A model generated the notes under the pieces. It saw only the letters and a program-made list of their open reading frames with translations, was not told where the DNA came from and made no database searches. From contig NZ_LMMR01000005.1 of the NCBI RefSeq assembly GCF_001422325.1, positions 186,001 to 250,000 on the forward strand: a stretch of DNA of 64,000 bases, read 5' to 3'. Made by a program: the position numbers and the translations under genes. Source of the stretch: Leifsonia sp. Leaf264 (GTDB taxonomy: Bacteria; Actinomycetota; Actinomycetes; Actinomycetales; Microbacteriaceae). Below, in pieces: positions 28,699 through 36,072 of the stretch; the stretch's first letter is position 1; each line of letters opens with the position of its first letter.

Positions 28699-30528
28699 TC
28701 ACGGAAACAACGGCAGGTGCGCCGGAGTCAGCAACGATCCGCCGCTGAACGACCCGTGATCTGTGACCTTCGCCACGTTCCACCGGGACAGGTCCTGGTT
28801 GAACGCTCGGGAGCTCCAGAACATGTCGCTCATGGTGGTGACGTTCGATGTGTCCCAGTCACCGATGTCCTGGTTGAAAGCGTCCATGTGCCCAAACATG
28901 GACGACATCCAGATGGCAGATGACGTGGCCCACTCCCCCAGATCCTGATTGAACACAGTGGCGCCGTCGAACATGGTGTTGAACGAGGTGACCTTCGACA
29001 CGTCCCACGATCCGAGGGGCTTGTTGAACGATGACGCGCTCCGGAACATCTGGCTCATGTCCGTGACTCGGGCGGTGTTCCAGCTGGACAGGTCCTGGTT
29101 GAAAGCGGTGGCGAGGAAGAACGCGCTCGACATGTCAGTGACATGGGACACATCCCACGATTCGAGCGGCTTGTTGAACGCTGTCGCCCCGGTGAACGTC
29201 TCACCGAGAGATGTGACCGCTGACGTGTTCCAGCTGCTGATGTCCTGATTGAAGTTCGGAGCGCTCTTGAACGTCTGGAGCAGGACTGTGACCTTGCCGG
29301 TCTTCCACTGATCCAGAGGGTGGTTGAACGCCGACGCCATCAGGAACGTCTGGTTCAGGTTGGTGACCTGAGAGGTGTCCCACGAGTTGATGTCCTGATC
29401 GAACGCTGACGCCATCAGGAACATCCGCTCCATCGTCGTCACCTTCGGAGTCTTCCAAGCGCTGACCGGCTGGTTGAACGCAGCAGCACCCTCGAACAGG
29501 CTCTTGAAGGATGTGACCTGGGAGGTGTCCCAGGTGCTCACCGGCTGGTTGAACGCAGCCGCCCCGTTGAACATGCTTTCCATGTCGGTGACGTTCGATC
29601 CGACCCAACCGTCGACGTTCTGGTTGAACGTCGAAGCTCCCAGGAACGCGTTCCGGTACGACGTCACAGTCCGAGGCGGTCGGGCGGCTCCGGACGCAGC
29701 TGGGTAGTTGGCATACACACCGTTGGTGGTGACCGTTCCGGTGTCCTTGCCCCAATGCTCCACCGTGACGCACCCGGTGCGGCCCATGTCGAACGTGCTG
29801 CCGACCGGGTACTGCCCGTAATGGGTGAACGTGCCGTCGACCTTGATGGTGAACACCTTGTCAGCCGCATACGTGTGGGCTGGGTACTGATTCGTGACTG
29901 TCTGCACGATTGAACCGTCACCCCAGTCGACAGTCGCTGCCACAGTCCCAGCGATCGGCAAAGCGAAAGCCGTGCATTTGCTGCCGGAGGCACCGAAGTA
30001 CCGTCGGGACGTGTCAATGGTCAACGCCATCGTCGCGTCAGGAGCCTGAGCTGCCTGCGCTGAACCGAGCGCCTCCGTGTTCTCTGAGCAGCCAGCGAAC
30101 TCAGCCTGGGTCGCCTTCACGGGCTCCGGACTTGACGAATCGGCCTTGAACCAGGCTTTCCCGGTACTGCTCTGGGTGATCGCCACAAACCCAGACGGGT
30201 CCACCGTGTCGACACACAACCCGTCGATGTCGTCCTTCAGCAGGCCATCGTCGACCAGCTGCTGGTAAGCGCCGTACCCGGTTGAGGTGGCGTCCGGCTT
30301 CCCGAGATGCAGGCCACGGAAAGCAGACTCAGCGTCGGCGGCGGACGCAGCCTGCTGCTTCGCAGCGCCGTCCTGAGCCCACGGAATCACCGCAAACACG
30401 GTGGCGGTCAGGATGCCGCCGACGACGGCGATCACCAGAACACCGACCATGATCGAAGCGAGGTCGATCGCCGCCCGCCACGACGTCAAATCATGACGGA
30501 ACCGTCTCCGTGGCAGGGGCAACATCAT
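28699..30528 (-). CDS. BspA/DUF285-repeat protein with prepilin-like N-terminus (609 aa)
   Basis: Residues about 22-50 form one hydrophobic helix (DLASIMVGVLVIAVVGGI) followed by VIPWAQDGAAKQQA, the pattern of actinobacterial prepilin-like N-termini. A 200-residue extracellular domain follows. The C-terminal 300 residues hold about 12 units of 24-25 residues with W(N/D)TS-x-VT-x-(M/L)-x-x-x-F-x-x-A-x-x-F-N, the BspA/DUF285 leucine-rich-like repeat of bacterial surface adhesins. The fusion of a pilin-like anchor to this repeat is unusual. A TGCCACATG motif lies 40 bp upstream. It may display an adhesin on the host surface. Confidence 0.85.
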   Translation of the reverse strand: MMLPLPRRRFRHDLTSWRAAIDLASIMVGVLVIAVVGGILTATVFAVIPWAQDGAAKQQAASAADAESAFRGLHLGKPDATSTGYGAYQQLVDDGLLKDDIDGLCVDTVDPSGFVAITQSSTGKAWFKADSSSPEPVKATQAEFAGCSENTEALGSAQAAQAPDATMALTIDTSRRYFGASGSKCTAFALPIAGTVAATVDWGDGSIVQTVTNQYPAHTYAADKVFTIKVDGTFTHYGQYPVGSTFDMGRTGCVTVEHWGKDTGTVTTNGVYANYPAASGAARPPRTVTSYRNAFLGASTFNQNVDGWVGSNVTDMESMFNGAAAFNQPVSTWDTSQVTSFKSLFEGAAAFNQPVSAWKTPKVTTMERMFLMASAFDQDINSWDTSQVTNLNQTFLMASAFNHPLDQWKTGKVTVLLQTFKSAPNFNQDISSWNTSAVTSLGETFTGATAFNKPLESWDVSHVTDMSSAFFLATAFNQDLSSWNTARVTDMSQMFRSASSFNKPLGSWDVSKVTSFNTMFDGATVFNQDLGEWATSSAIWMSSMFGHMDAFNQDIGDWDTSNVTTMSDMFWSSRAFNQDLSRWNVAKVTDHGSFSGGSLLTPAHLPLFP

Positions 30529-30567
30529 CGCGAATCCAATCCGTCAGCCGGAACCGGCTCACAGATC

Positions 30568-30581
30568 AGACATGTGGCAGA
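30568..30581 (-). promoter_or_regulatory. operon motif, class 2 (TGCCACATG)
   Basis: TCTGCCACATGTCTG in gene sense, 40 bp ahead of the BspA-repeat gene. Its ATG opens the 4-codon ORF M-S-D-L. Confidence 0.45.
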
Positions 30582-30584
30582 CGG

Positions 30585-31571
30585 CTAACGCCCCGGCGTC
30601 ACCACACCGCGAGGATCCACATCAGGCCGTGCCCGCAAGAACCGCACACCATGCCGGAACGACTCCCCCGACCAAGCGATATCCGCCGACACCTCCACGA
30701 CCAACGGCTCGATCAACGACAAGTGCACCTCATCACGAGACGACGAGAAATGCGACAACGCACCCGGCTTCACCACCGCCGGCCAATCATGCGCAGAAAG
30801 CGGAGGGAGCAGCAGAGGAGCGAGCGTCCGGGCTTGCGCGGGCGCGAGCGGTGTGGACCTGCCGGCGATGCGCAGGCCGCTGCCTCGCCAGAAGCCGACC
30901 ACGATCTCGTACGGCCGGTCGAATGACCCTATGACCGCTCCGGCGACCGTGTCGATGGTATTCCGGTGCTTCACCTTCCCCCAGGCGCGGGTGCCGCCGA
31001 TGTACCGGGCTGACAGTTCCTTCACGACCACACCTTCGATCCCGGCGTTCGGCATCGTCCACATCCACTCCTCCGCGACGTTCGGGTCGAGGGTGCGCAT
31101 GTTCACGGTGAGGGGAGGCGCCCACCCCTTCCCGAGCTCGTCGAGCAGTTGCCGGCGGAGCCGTAGCGGTTGCGGGCGGATGTCGTGGCCTGCGACGGCG
31201 AGCAGGTCGAACGCAGCGAAAGATGCCGGCAGTTCATGGGCGAGTTTCGCGGCGGACTTGGCGCCGCGCCCCATCCTGCGTTGCATCGCGTCGAAGTCCA
31301 GACGGGATCCAGCCCAGATGACGGTTTCCCCGTCGACGACGCAGCCGTCCGGGATCATCTTCGACGCTGCCGCCACGACTTCCGGGAAGTAGTCGGTGAG
31401 AGGCTTCCGGGCTCTGGACCACAAAGTGGTGGAGGTTCCGTCGCGGACGATCACCGTCCGGAAACCGTCCAGTTTCGGTTCGAACTGCAGGTCTCCGCTG
31501 TGCGGGACCTTCGCCACCGGTCGGGCAAGCGCCACGTCGACGGGGACGACCAACGACGCGGGCAGAGGCAT
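30585..31571 (-). CDS. ATP-dependent DNA ligase, compact type (328 aa)
   Basis: The adenylation and OB domains of an ATP-dependent ligase are complete. Motif I is EPKLDGFR with nucleotidyl lysine K33. Motif III is VVDGETVIW. Motif IV is IEGVVVKEL, with WGKVKHR as motif V. The OB domain then runs YEIVVGFWRGSGLRIAGRST. No extra DNA-binding or nuclease domain is present, resembling the short LigC-like enzymes found in actinobacteria and phages. It would seal nicks in the element's DNA. The ATG at 31571 has a TAGGCT -10 box seven bases upstream, so a leaderless transcript is likely. There is no operon motif. Confidence 0.9.
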   Translation of the reverse strand: MPLPASLVVPVDVALARPVAKVPHSGDLQFEPKLDGFRTVIVRDGTSTTLWSRARKPLTDYFPEVVAAASKMIPDGCVVDGETVIWAGSRLDFDAMQRRMGRGAKSAAKLAHELPASFAAFDLLAVAGHDIRPQPLRLRRQLLDELGKGWAPPLTVNMRTLDPNVAEEWMWTMPNAGIEGVVVKELSARYIGGTRAWGKVKHRNTIDTVAGAVIGSFDRPYEIVVGFWRGSGLRIAGRSTPLAPAQARTLAPLLLPPLSAHDWPAVVKPGALSHFSSSRDEVHLSLIEPLVVEVSADIAWSGESFRHGVRFLRARPDVDPRGVVTPGR

Positions 31572-31578
31572 GCACCGG

Positions 31579-31584
31579 AGCCTA
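31579..31584 (-). promoter_or_regulatory. leaderless -10 box of the ligase gene
   Basis: TAGGCT in gene sense, seven bases before the ATG. A TANNNT hexamer at this distance is typical of leaderless actinobacterial promoters. The same hexamer precedes the GTG at 11029. Confidence 0.5.
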
Positions 31585-31630
31585 CGCCCGTGATGCCGGC
31601 CGGTCTGCTGTCGGGCCTGGGTTGGGTCGT

Positions 31631-32362
31631 CTAAGCGACCACCTTCTCCTCGATCAGCTTCCGCAGCGCGGCGATCTCATCCCCGAGCTCGATGATCTCC
31701 TTCCGGGTGAGGGCTTCTTCCGCTTCCTCTCGGGCGCTGACCTTCTCGACGATCCAGGAGGCGAACGTGGCGGTGACCACACCGATGAGTGTGATGCCGG
31801 AGATCATCACCGCGACGGCGATCATGCGGCCCTCTGCGGTGACGGGGAAGTAGTCGCCGTACCCGACGGTGGTGACGGTGACGAACGCCCACCAGATGGC
31901 TTGGCCCAAGTCTTGGATGCCGCCGTCGTGTCCGCGTTCCGCGTCGACCATCGCCAACGCGCTGACGTAGATGAGGAGGACGCTGGCGCCGGCGACATAC
32001 ACGACCACCTGCCCGCGGAACTTCTCCCCGACGGTTCGGTTCAGCATCGAGACGAGGCTGACGAGGCGGAGCAGCCGCAACGGACGGAACATCGGCAGGA
32101 CCACCGCCGCCAAGTCGAGAAGGTGGGTGCTCACCCACTTCAACCGGTGTTCCGCCAGGTAGAAGTTGACGAGGTAGTCGACGACGAACACCACCCAGGT
32201 GATCCAGATGATCACCTCAGCGATCGTCACACCGGTGGCGTCCGGGTTTGCGAGGACCTCATAGGAGTACGCGGCGAGGAACACGAGGGCGGCGACCGCC
32301 AACGGTGCATCGACGAGCTCCTGCCAGTCGGCTTGGGTGGTGCGGCGGAGGCGGGCGAACAC
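31631..32362 (-). CDS. voltage-gated-type potassium channel (243 aa)
   Basis: Six spans in Kv order. S1 and S2 are APLAVAALVFLAAYSYEVL and EVIIWITWVVFVVDYLVNF. A short basic S4 reads FRPLRLLRLVSLVSMLNR. S5 is VVVYVAGASVLLIYVSALAM. The pore loop carries TTVGYGDYF, the K+ selectivity filter, near residue 165, and S6 is MIAVAVMISGITLIGVVTA. A 30-residue C-terminal coiled coil (EEAEEALTRKEIIELGDEIA) should hold the tetramer. A GTG at 32362 follows GAAAGG; the motif ATG at 32391 is in frame upstream. A channel gene is unusual on such an element. Confidence 0.9.
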   Translation of the reverse strand: MFARLRRTTQADWQELVDAPLAVAALVFLAAYSYEVLANPDATGVTIAEVIIWITWVVFVVDYLVNFYLAEHRLKWVSTHLLDLAAVVLPMFRPLRLLRLVSLVSMLNRTVGEKFRGQVVVYVAGASVLLIYVSALAMVDAERGHDGGIQDLGQAIWWAFVTVTTVGYGDYFPVTAEGRMIAVAVMISGITLIGVVTATFASWIVEKVSAREEAEEALTRKEIIELGDEIAALRKLIEEKVVA

Positions 32363-32385
32363 GGGGGTCCTTTCGGTTGTCCTCA

Positions 32386-32400
32386 CCTGCATGTGCGGCA
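32386..32400 (-). promoter_or_regulatory. operon motif, class 1
   Basis: GCCGCACATGCAGGTGAGG in gene sense. The motif ATG reads in frame (M-Q-V-R-T-T-E-R-T-P-V) into the channel gene. Confidence 0.75.
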
Positions 32401-32444
32401 CAAACCGGAACTGCCGTCATGGCATGCTGTCAATCCACCCGGCG

Positions 32445-32460
32445 TCCGCACATGAAGGTG
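32445..32460 (+). promoter_or_regulatory. operon motif, class 1
   Basis: TCCGCACATGAAGGTG on the plus strand. The motif ATG opens M-K-V-S-W-R-K and stops inside the start region of the 32463 gene. Confidence 0.75.
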
Positions 32461-32462
32461 TC

Positions 32463-33062
32463 ATGGAGAAAATGAGCGAAGAAGACAACCGCGCCCTCAG
32501 CGAGCTCGTGGACGAGATCTACTGGCTGCGGTGCGAGTTCGCGTACGAGTCGCTGGTGCTGCCGGACGCCCTGCAGTACAAGACGTTCCCGAAGTCCCGA
32601 CGCAGGTTCGCCGACGAGCAGATCAAGCGGATTCAGCTCTCCGCCGGCGGTAAGGTGGCCGCCGCCTACGCTGACACCTCCTACCTGTCGCTCAACCATT
32701 CCTCCAAACGTCTCGGCATCCCGCACTCCGACGAGGAGTCATGGAAGATCGAGAACAAGGTCGTCCGACACGCATCGGAGGAGCGATTCGCTCTTCGCCG
32801 TGCCGCATCGTACGAGGCCGATGTCCTCGAAGCCCACCTCACCGGACACGAAGCGAAGAAGGTACAGGTCATCCTGTTCGAGCAGGCTGCTCGGCTCCGC
32901 GAGGCTGCGAAGGGGGAGGCGTACAAGCTGGGCCTGTGGGTGCAGACGTACGAGCGCGCCGAAGGCATGGAGGAGCGCTCCGGGAAGCATGCCCTCCGAG
33001 CGCTCGGGATGGACGAACTCCTCACCAACCACGGGTACGCGACCTCGGTCGCCAGCCGCTGA
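32463..33062 (+). CDS. tandem paralogue family B, copy 1 (199 aa)
   Basis: The ATG at 32463 lies eleven bases past the motif ATG. It aligns along its length with the next gene. Shared landmarks are a helix L(V/D)(E/D)(I/D)IY.LRC.FA(Y/H)(E/Q)SL, then L.(F/Y)KTFP..RR.FA(E/D)EQ. The stretch HSDE.SW(R/K)(L/I)E ... RHASEE.F..RR.A.YEADVLEAH follows, with a helical tail carrying (G/A).HAL.A(L/I)G.(D)..LTN. It is helical and soluble with no catalytic motif. Function unknown. The pair, each with its own copy of the motif, arose by tandem duplication. Confidence 0.78.
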   Translation: MEKMSEEDNRALSELVDEIYWLRCEFAYESLVLPDALQYKTFPKSRRRFADEQIKRIQLSAGGKVAAAYADTSYLSLNHSSKRLGIPHSDEESWKIENKVVRHASEERFALRRAASYEADVLEAHLTGHEAKKVQVILFEQAARLREAAKGEAYKLGLWVQTYERAEGMEERSGKHALRALGMDELLTNHGYATSVASR

Positions 33063-33090
33063 CCAATCGCGGCCGGCATTCGCAGATGGT

Positions 33091-33106
33091 TCCGCACATG
33101 TTGGTG
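33091..33106 (+). promoter_or_regulatory. operon motif, class 1
   Basis: TCCGCACATGTTGGTG on the plus strand, eleven bases ahead of the 33109 gene ATG. The motif ATG opens M-L-V-P-W-T-T. Confidence 0.75.
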
Positions 33107-33108
33107 CC

Positions 33109-33714
33109 ATGGACAACATGACCGACGCAACCGTCAAGGCACTCAGCCTGCTGGTGGATGACATCTACGCGCTCCGGTGCCTGTTCGCGCACCAGTCGCT
33201 CGAGCTGACCGAACTGCTGAAGTTCAAGACGTTCCCGCGGTACCGCCGCCAGTTCGCCGAAGAGCAGGTCCTCCGCTTCCAGGAGATCGCCGCGGGCGAT
33301 GCTCACCTTGCGTACTTCGGCACGTCCACCCTGTCGCTCGAAGGGGCGATGAGACGTCTCGACCTGCCGCACAGCGACGAAGTGTCCTGGCGGTTGGAAG
33401 ACCCGCTCCGTCACGCCTCCGAGGAGCAGTTCGAGATGCGCCGCGGCGCAGCCTACGAAGCAGACGTGCTGGAAGCGCACGTGTCGACCGCAGCGCCGAA
33501 GAAGGTGGTGTCCGGCATTCAGGAGCTCGCGTTCTGGCTCCGGAAAGCAGCGGCCGGTGAAGCCGGCGCTGCCTACAAGCAGATCCAGGAAGTCGCCAAA
33601 GCGAGAGGGTTGACCGGTTTCGCCGGGCAGCACGCGCTGGAAGCGATCGGCCTCGACTCCTGCCTCACAAACTCCCAATACCTGACCGAGATCGCAACAC
33701 ACCGAACCCGGTGA
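33109..33714 (+). CDS. tandem paralogue family B, copy 2 (201 aa)
   Basis: Second copy of the family described at 32463. The ATG at 33109 uses the same motif-plus-eleven-bases geometry. It differs from copy 1 mainly in the last third (AFWLRKAAAGEAGAAYKQIQ), which gains an Ala/Gly-rich helix. Conservation of YEADVLEAH and the HSDE motif while the DNA has diverged implies selection on the protein. Function unknown; no domain I can name. Confidence 0.78.
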   Translation: MDNMTDATVKALSLLVDDIYALRCLFAHQSLELTELLKFKTFPRYRRQFAEEQVLRFQEIAAGDAHLAYFGTSTLSLEGAMRRLDLPHSDEVSWRLEDPLRHASEEQFEMRRGAAYEADVLEAHVSTAAPKKVVSGIQELAFWLRKAAAGEAGAAYKQIQEVAKARGLTGFAGQHALEAIGLDSCLTNSQYLTEIATHRTR

Positions 33715-33743
33715 CGGCGACCCCAACTAACATTCGAAAGACC

Positions 33744-33842
33744 ATGGCAGACATTCACATCTCCCCCACACCCGACCCCGACAAAGGCATCCCCTTGGTG
33801 GTGTTCATCGAACCGCCAGCGTTGTCAGGCGGCGACAGCTGA
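33744..33842 (+). CDS. small protein (32 aa)
   Basis: An ATG with GAAAGACC upstream and TAACAT as a possible -10 box. The 32 residues include ADIHISPTPDPDKGIPLVVF and end in ALSGGDS. It lies 29 bp past the second paralogue and converges on the Ig-fold gene. Too short to assign; a tail read-through or a real small gene. Confidence 0.45.
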   Translation: MADIHISPTPDPDKGIPLVVFIEPPALSGGDS

Positions 33843-33855
33843 CCGGGCCCGAACG

Positions 33856-34527
33856 CTACTGAACTTCGGAAGGCTTGGAGGCCGTGTTCGGAGCGAACAT
33901 GCTCCACCTCTCGGTGACGTAGCCGAGTTTCGAGGCAGTGACTTCGAGTTCCACAGCATGTCCAATGTCTGCGGCGACCTGAACGTAGGTGCTCTTCGTG
34001 GCACCGCGGATCGCAACCCGGTCCCGAACCCACTGATACGTGAGCTTCGGCTCAGGTGAGATCGTTGAGAACACCGACTCGGTCAGCGTCTCCCCGACAA
34101 CTCTGGCTCCGGCAACTGCCGGCCAGAGCTCACCAGTGAAACGCCCGATCTTCGCGGTCTTCACCTTCGAATTGCTCACCCAGGTCCGTGCTGCGTACCC
34201 GGCCCGATGGGCGGTGACCTTCACGTTCGTGACGGTGGTCCCGTCCTCCCATTTCTCCTTGTACGCGGCTCCGGTCGCCCCCTTGATCGGCTTCCCGTTC
34301 CTCAGCCACTGGTAGGTGACACTGGTCGGTTTCGGTGACCAGGATGCCGGCGCTTTCGCCTTCAGCGTCAGGCCGACCCGGTGCTCGCCGGAGATGGTGG
34401 GTGCTGCGCTGCCGGAGAACGATTTCAGCGGGGCGGCCATCGCAGCTGATGGTGACGCGACTGTGAAGGCGAGAGCGGCTGCGAGGACGAGTGGGAGGAG
34501 GCGACGTTTCGACATTGAGGTGCGCAT
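33856..34527 (-). CDS. secreted two-repeat Ig-fold protein (223 aa)
   Basis: A signal peptide (SKRRLLPLVLAAALAFTVAS, cleavage near AMAA) precedes two Ig-like units of about 90 residues. Each has the (Y/W)QW(L/V)R(N/D) core and a downstream GAT(G/K) turn: VTYQWLRNGKPIKGATGAAY and LTYQWVRDRVAIRGATKSTY. The same fold is repeated in the 1464-residue metalloprotease, so the two may share a binding partner or ancestry. Starts at ATG 34527 or 34515 are both possible; neither has a ribosome site. A class 2 motif is ten bases upstream. Confidence 0.8.
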   Translation of the reverse strand: MRTSMSKRRLLPLVLAAALAFTVASPSAAMAAPLKSFSGSAAPTISGEHRVGLTLKAKAPASWSPKPTSVTYQWLRNGKPIKGATGAAYKEKWEDGTTVTNVKVTAHRAGYAARTWVSNSKVKTAKIGRFTGELWPAVAGARVVGETLTESVFSTISPEPKLTYQWVRDRVAIRGATKSTYVQVAADIGHAVELEVTASKLGYVTERWSMFAPNTASKPSEVQ

Positions 34528-34536
34528 GTTCGGGAG

Positions 34537-34548
34537 TCATGTGGCGAA
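34537..34548 (-). promoter_or_regulatory. operon motif, class 2 (TTCGCCACATG)
   Basis: TTCGCCACATGAC in gene sense, ten bases before the Ig-fold gene start. Confidence 0.5.
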
Positions 34549-34568
34549 CGGCACCAGAACGGTCGATG

Positions 34569-34584
34569 ACCGCGCATGTGGGTG
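34569..34584 (+). promoter_or_regulatory. operon motif, class 1 with leader M-W-V-V-K-K
   Basis: ACCGCGCATGTGGGTG on the plus strand. The ATG at 34576 starts M-W-V-V-K-K-S-R-P and is in frame with the next gene. Confidence 0.75.
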
Positions 34585-34620
34585 GTGAAGAAATCACGCC
34601 CTGACCGGAAGGCTGCCCCT

Positions 34621-34908
34621 GTGACCTCTTACCTCGCCATCAATGCGGAGACCTTCGTCCCCGTCCACTTGATCGAGCGGTTCAACATCGAGCTGGTTCT
34701 GTCCGACTATCCGAGCGACCCGGAGCAGCAGTACCGGATCATGATGAAGATCGTCGGCACGAAGGGCTCGCAGGCGATAGCGCCCCGATTGAACCTCGAT
34801 GTCGCCCAGGGCGCTCTCAGGCACCTGGTCGAAGCGATCGCCGCATCGGGTGACGGGGCGATCATCGAGATGATCCCCGCGATGAAGGGTGAGCTGAAGG
34901 CTGCTTAG
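34621..34908 (+). CDS. uncharacterised protein (95 aa)
   Basis: A GTG at 34621 follows GGAAGG; an in-frame extension runs back to the motif ATG at 34576. The protein is mixed alpha/beta (SYLAINAETFVPVHLIERFN; YRIMMKIVGTKGSQ), ending in a helix (GDGAIIEMIPAMKGEL). No family recognised. It overlaps the end of the converging membrane gene by four bases. Confidence 0.7.
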   Translation: MTSYLAINAETFVPVHLIERFNIELVLSDYPSDPEQQYRIMMKIVGTKGSQAIAPRLNLDVAQGALRHLVEAIAASGDGAIIEMIPAMKGELKAA

Positions 34909-35378
34909 CCCTGGTCCGGCTTCGGCCGGTCATCCTCGACTGCGGCTGGGGTGGCGGCGTCCATTGCAGCCATCATCGCTATCATCGCCCGCACATGGCT
35001 GCGAACCCGGCGGAGGAACAGAAGGTACAGCCCCGCTGACACCAACGTCAGCACGGCGCCGATGAGAATCGGTCCGGTCCACAGCCACGTCTGATGTGCA
35101 ACTGTCAGGAGCACGGGCGTGCCGATGGTGATGGCAGCAGACAGCCCGATCTTTCGGAACGTCGGTGCTGGCGGCTGAGGCGGTCTGATTACCGAGCTCG
35201 GCAGCAGTCCGACTGCACCGCCGACTGCGGCGCCGAGCATGATCCTGAGCGCGAAATCATTCGCACCAGGGAGGAAGGTTGCTGCGCCCACCACGAGGAC
35301 CAGCACGAGCAGTGCACGGCGTACATGCTCGATCACCGGGATGTGGTGTGCGGCAGGTGCGGTCTCGTCGACGGTCAA
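34905..35378 (-). CDS. membrane protein (157 aa)
   Basis: A TTG at 35378 follows AAGGAG, chosen over an upstream ATG with no ribosome site. Four hydrophobic spans: VRRALLVLVLVVGAATFLPG, ALRIMLGAAVGGAVGLL, IGLSAAITIGTPVLLTVAH and WTGPILIGAVLTLVSAGLYL. A basic cytoplasmic tail (RRVRSHVRAMIAMMAAMD) and an acidic end follow. No family recognised; no operon motif upstream, but a hairpin at 35442 sits in its leader region. Confidence 0.72.
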   Translation of the reverse strand: MTVDETAPAAHHIPVIEHVRRALLVLVLVVGAATFLPGANDFALRIMLGAAVGGAVGLLPSSVIRPPQPPAPTFRKIGLSAAITIGTPVLLTVAHQTWLWTGPILIGAVLTLVSAGLYLLFLRRVRSHVRAMIAMMAAMDAATPAAVEDDRPKPDQG

Positions 35379-35441
35379 CAGCTCTCCTTGGAAGATCACC
35401 GCCAGTGTCCCACACTCCCGGCTGAAGCACCGGGCACAGAA

Positions 35442-35479
35442 CGACCCGCCTCGCGGACATGTCTACACGGGGCGGGTCG
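35442..35479 (-). terminator. strong hairpin in a 263-bp intergenic region
   Basis: CGACCCGCC pairs with GGCGGGTCG across a 20-base loop. It lies upstream of the leftward membrane gene rather than after any annotated gene. It may be a leader attenuator, or terminate a very short transcript unit (a possible 24-codon GTG ORF ends at its edge). The 35379-35641 interval holds nothing else I can support. Confidence 0.45.
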
Positions 35480-35641
35480 ATGCCCTCTGAATGTTTGGGC
35501 TGTTGCTTGAAGGGTACGCCGGTGGCGCGAAGATCACCAGTGTTCTCCACCCCGGCTGTAACTCCGTCGTGACAGGTGTTCCGGATGTGAGACAGGTGGC
35601 CAGGATTTAGGCGTGCTCCGCGACGTCTGTACCCTCGACAG

Positions 35642-35848
35642 GTGCAACAGATCACCTTCACCCCCGATGACGACCTGCGAGCTCGGGCAGAGGAAGCCCA
35701 GCAGCGACTGCAGATGGACTGGCAGGAGTTCCTGGCGACAGCTACGGACGTGTTCCTGGATGCGATGGTCGCCGCGGATTCGGGGATCTCCGCAGAGGAA
35801 GCAGCGAACCGCCGGACGCGCGGCCGGCACCTGAGGATCGTCGACTAG
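35642..35848 (+). CDS. uncharacterised small protein with leaderless start (68 aa)
   Basis: The GTG at 35642 has TACCCT six to seven bases upstream, matching a leaderless promoter. Begins MQQITFTPDDDLRARAEEAQ; helical, with an Ala/Asp/Glu-rich middle and a basic tail (NRRTRGRHLRIVD). The size and leaderless start fit an antitoxin or regulator, but no toxin gene is adjacent and I see no clear DNA-binding motif. Confidence 0.65.
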   Translation: MQQITFTPDDDLRARAEEAQQRLQMDWQEFLATATDVFLDAMVAADSGISAEEAANRRTRGRHLRIVD

Positions 35849-35873
35849 CTCAGCTCGTCACGATCGGGACCTC

Positions 35874-36071
35874 TCAGTGCCGCTTCCGGCAGAACTGGCA
35901 GGCGGGGACGTGCCCGTTGATGGCGAGGGTGCCGCCTCGGATGGCGAACCCTGACCCTGGGCTGAACCAGATGGCCAGGCACTTGTACTTCCCGCACGAG
36001 CATTGCCGCACTGACGGTGTGACCCGCGTACGGTACCGGTGAAGGTGGAGATGGAGATGGACTCGTGCCAT
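35874..36071 (-). CDS. putative zinc-binding small protein (65 aa)
   Basis: Begins MARVHLHLHLHRY (His-rich), with CSCGKYKC in the middle and ACQFCRKRH at the end, giving four to five cysteines plus histidines suited to one or two zinc sites. The start lies two bases past the preceding stop, so translation is probably coupled. Last gene of a three-gene operon. No family recognised. Confidence 0.68.
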   Translation of the reverse strand: MARVHLHLHLHRYRTRVTPSVRQCSCGKYKCLAIWFSPGSGFAIRGGTLAINGHVPACQFCRKRH

Positions 36072-36072
36072 G

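Noticed and set aside
34988-34996. CCGCACATG on the plus strand near 34990
   Set aside because: It lies inside the coding sequence of the leftward membrane protein, with no gene start on that strand, so it is probably coincidence.
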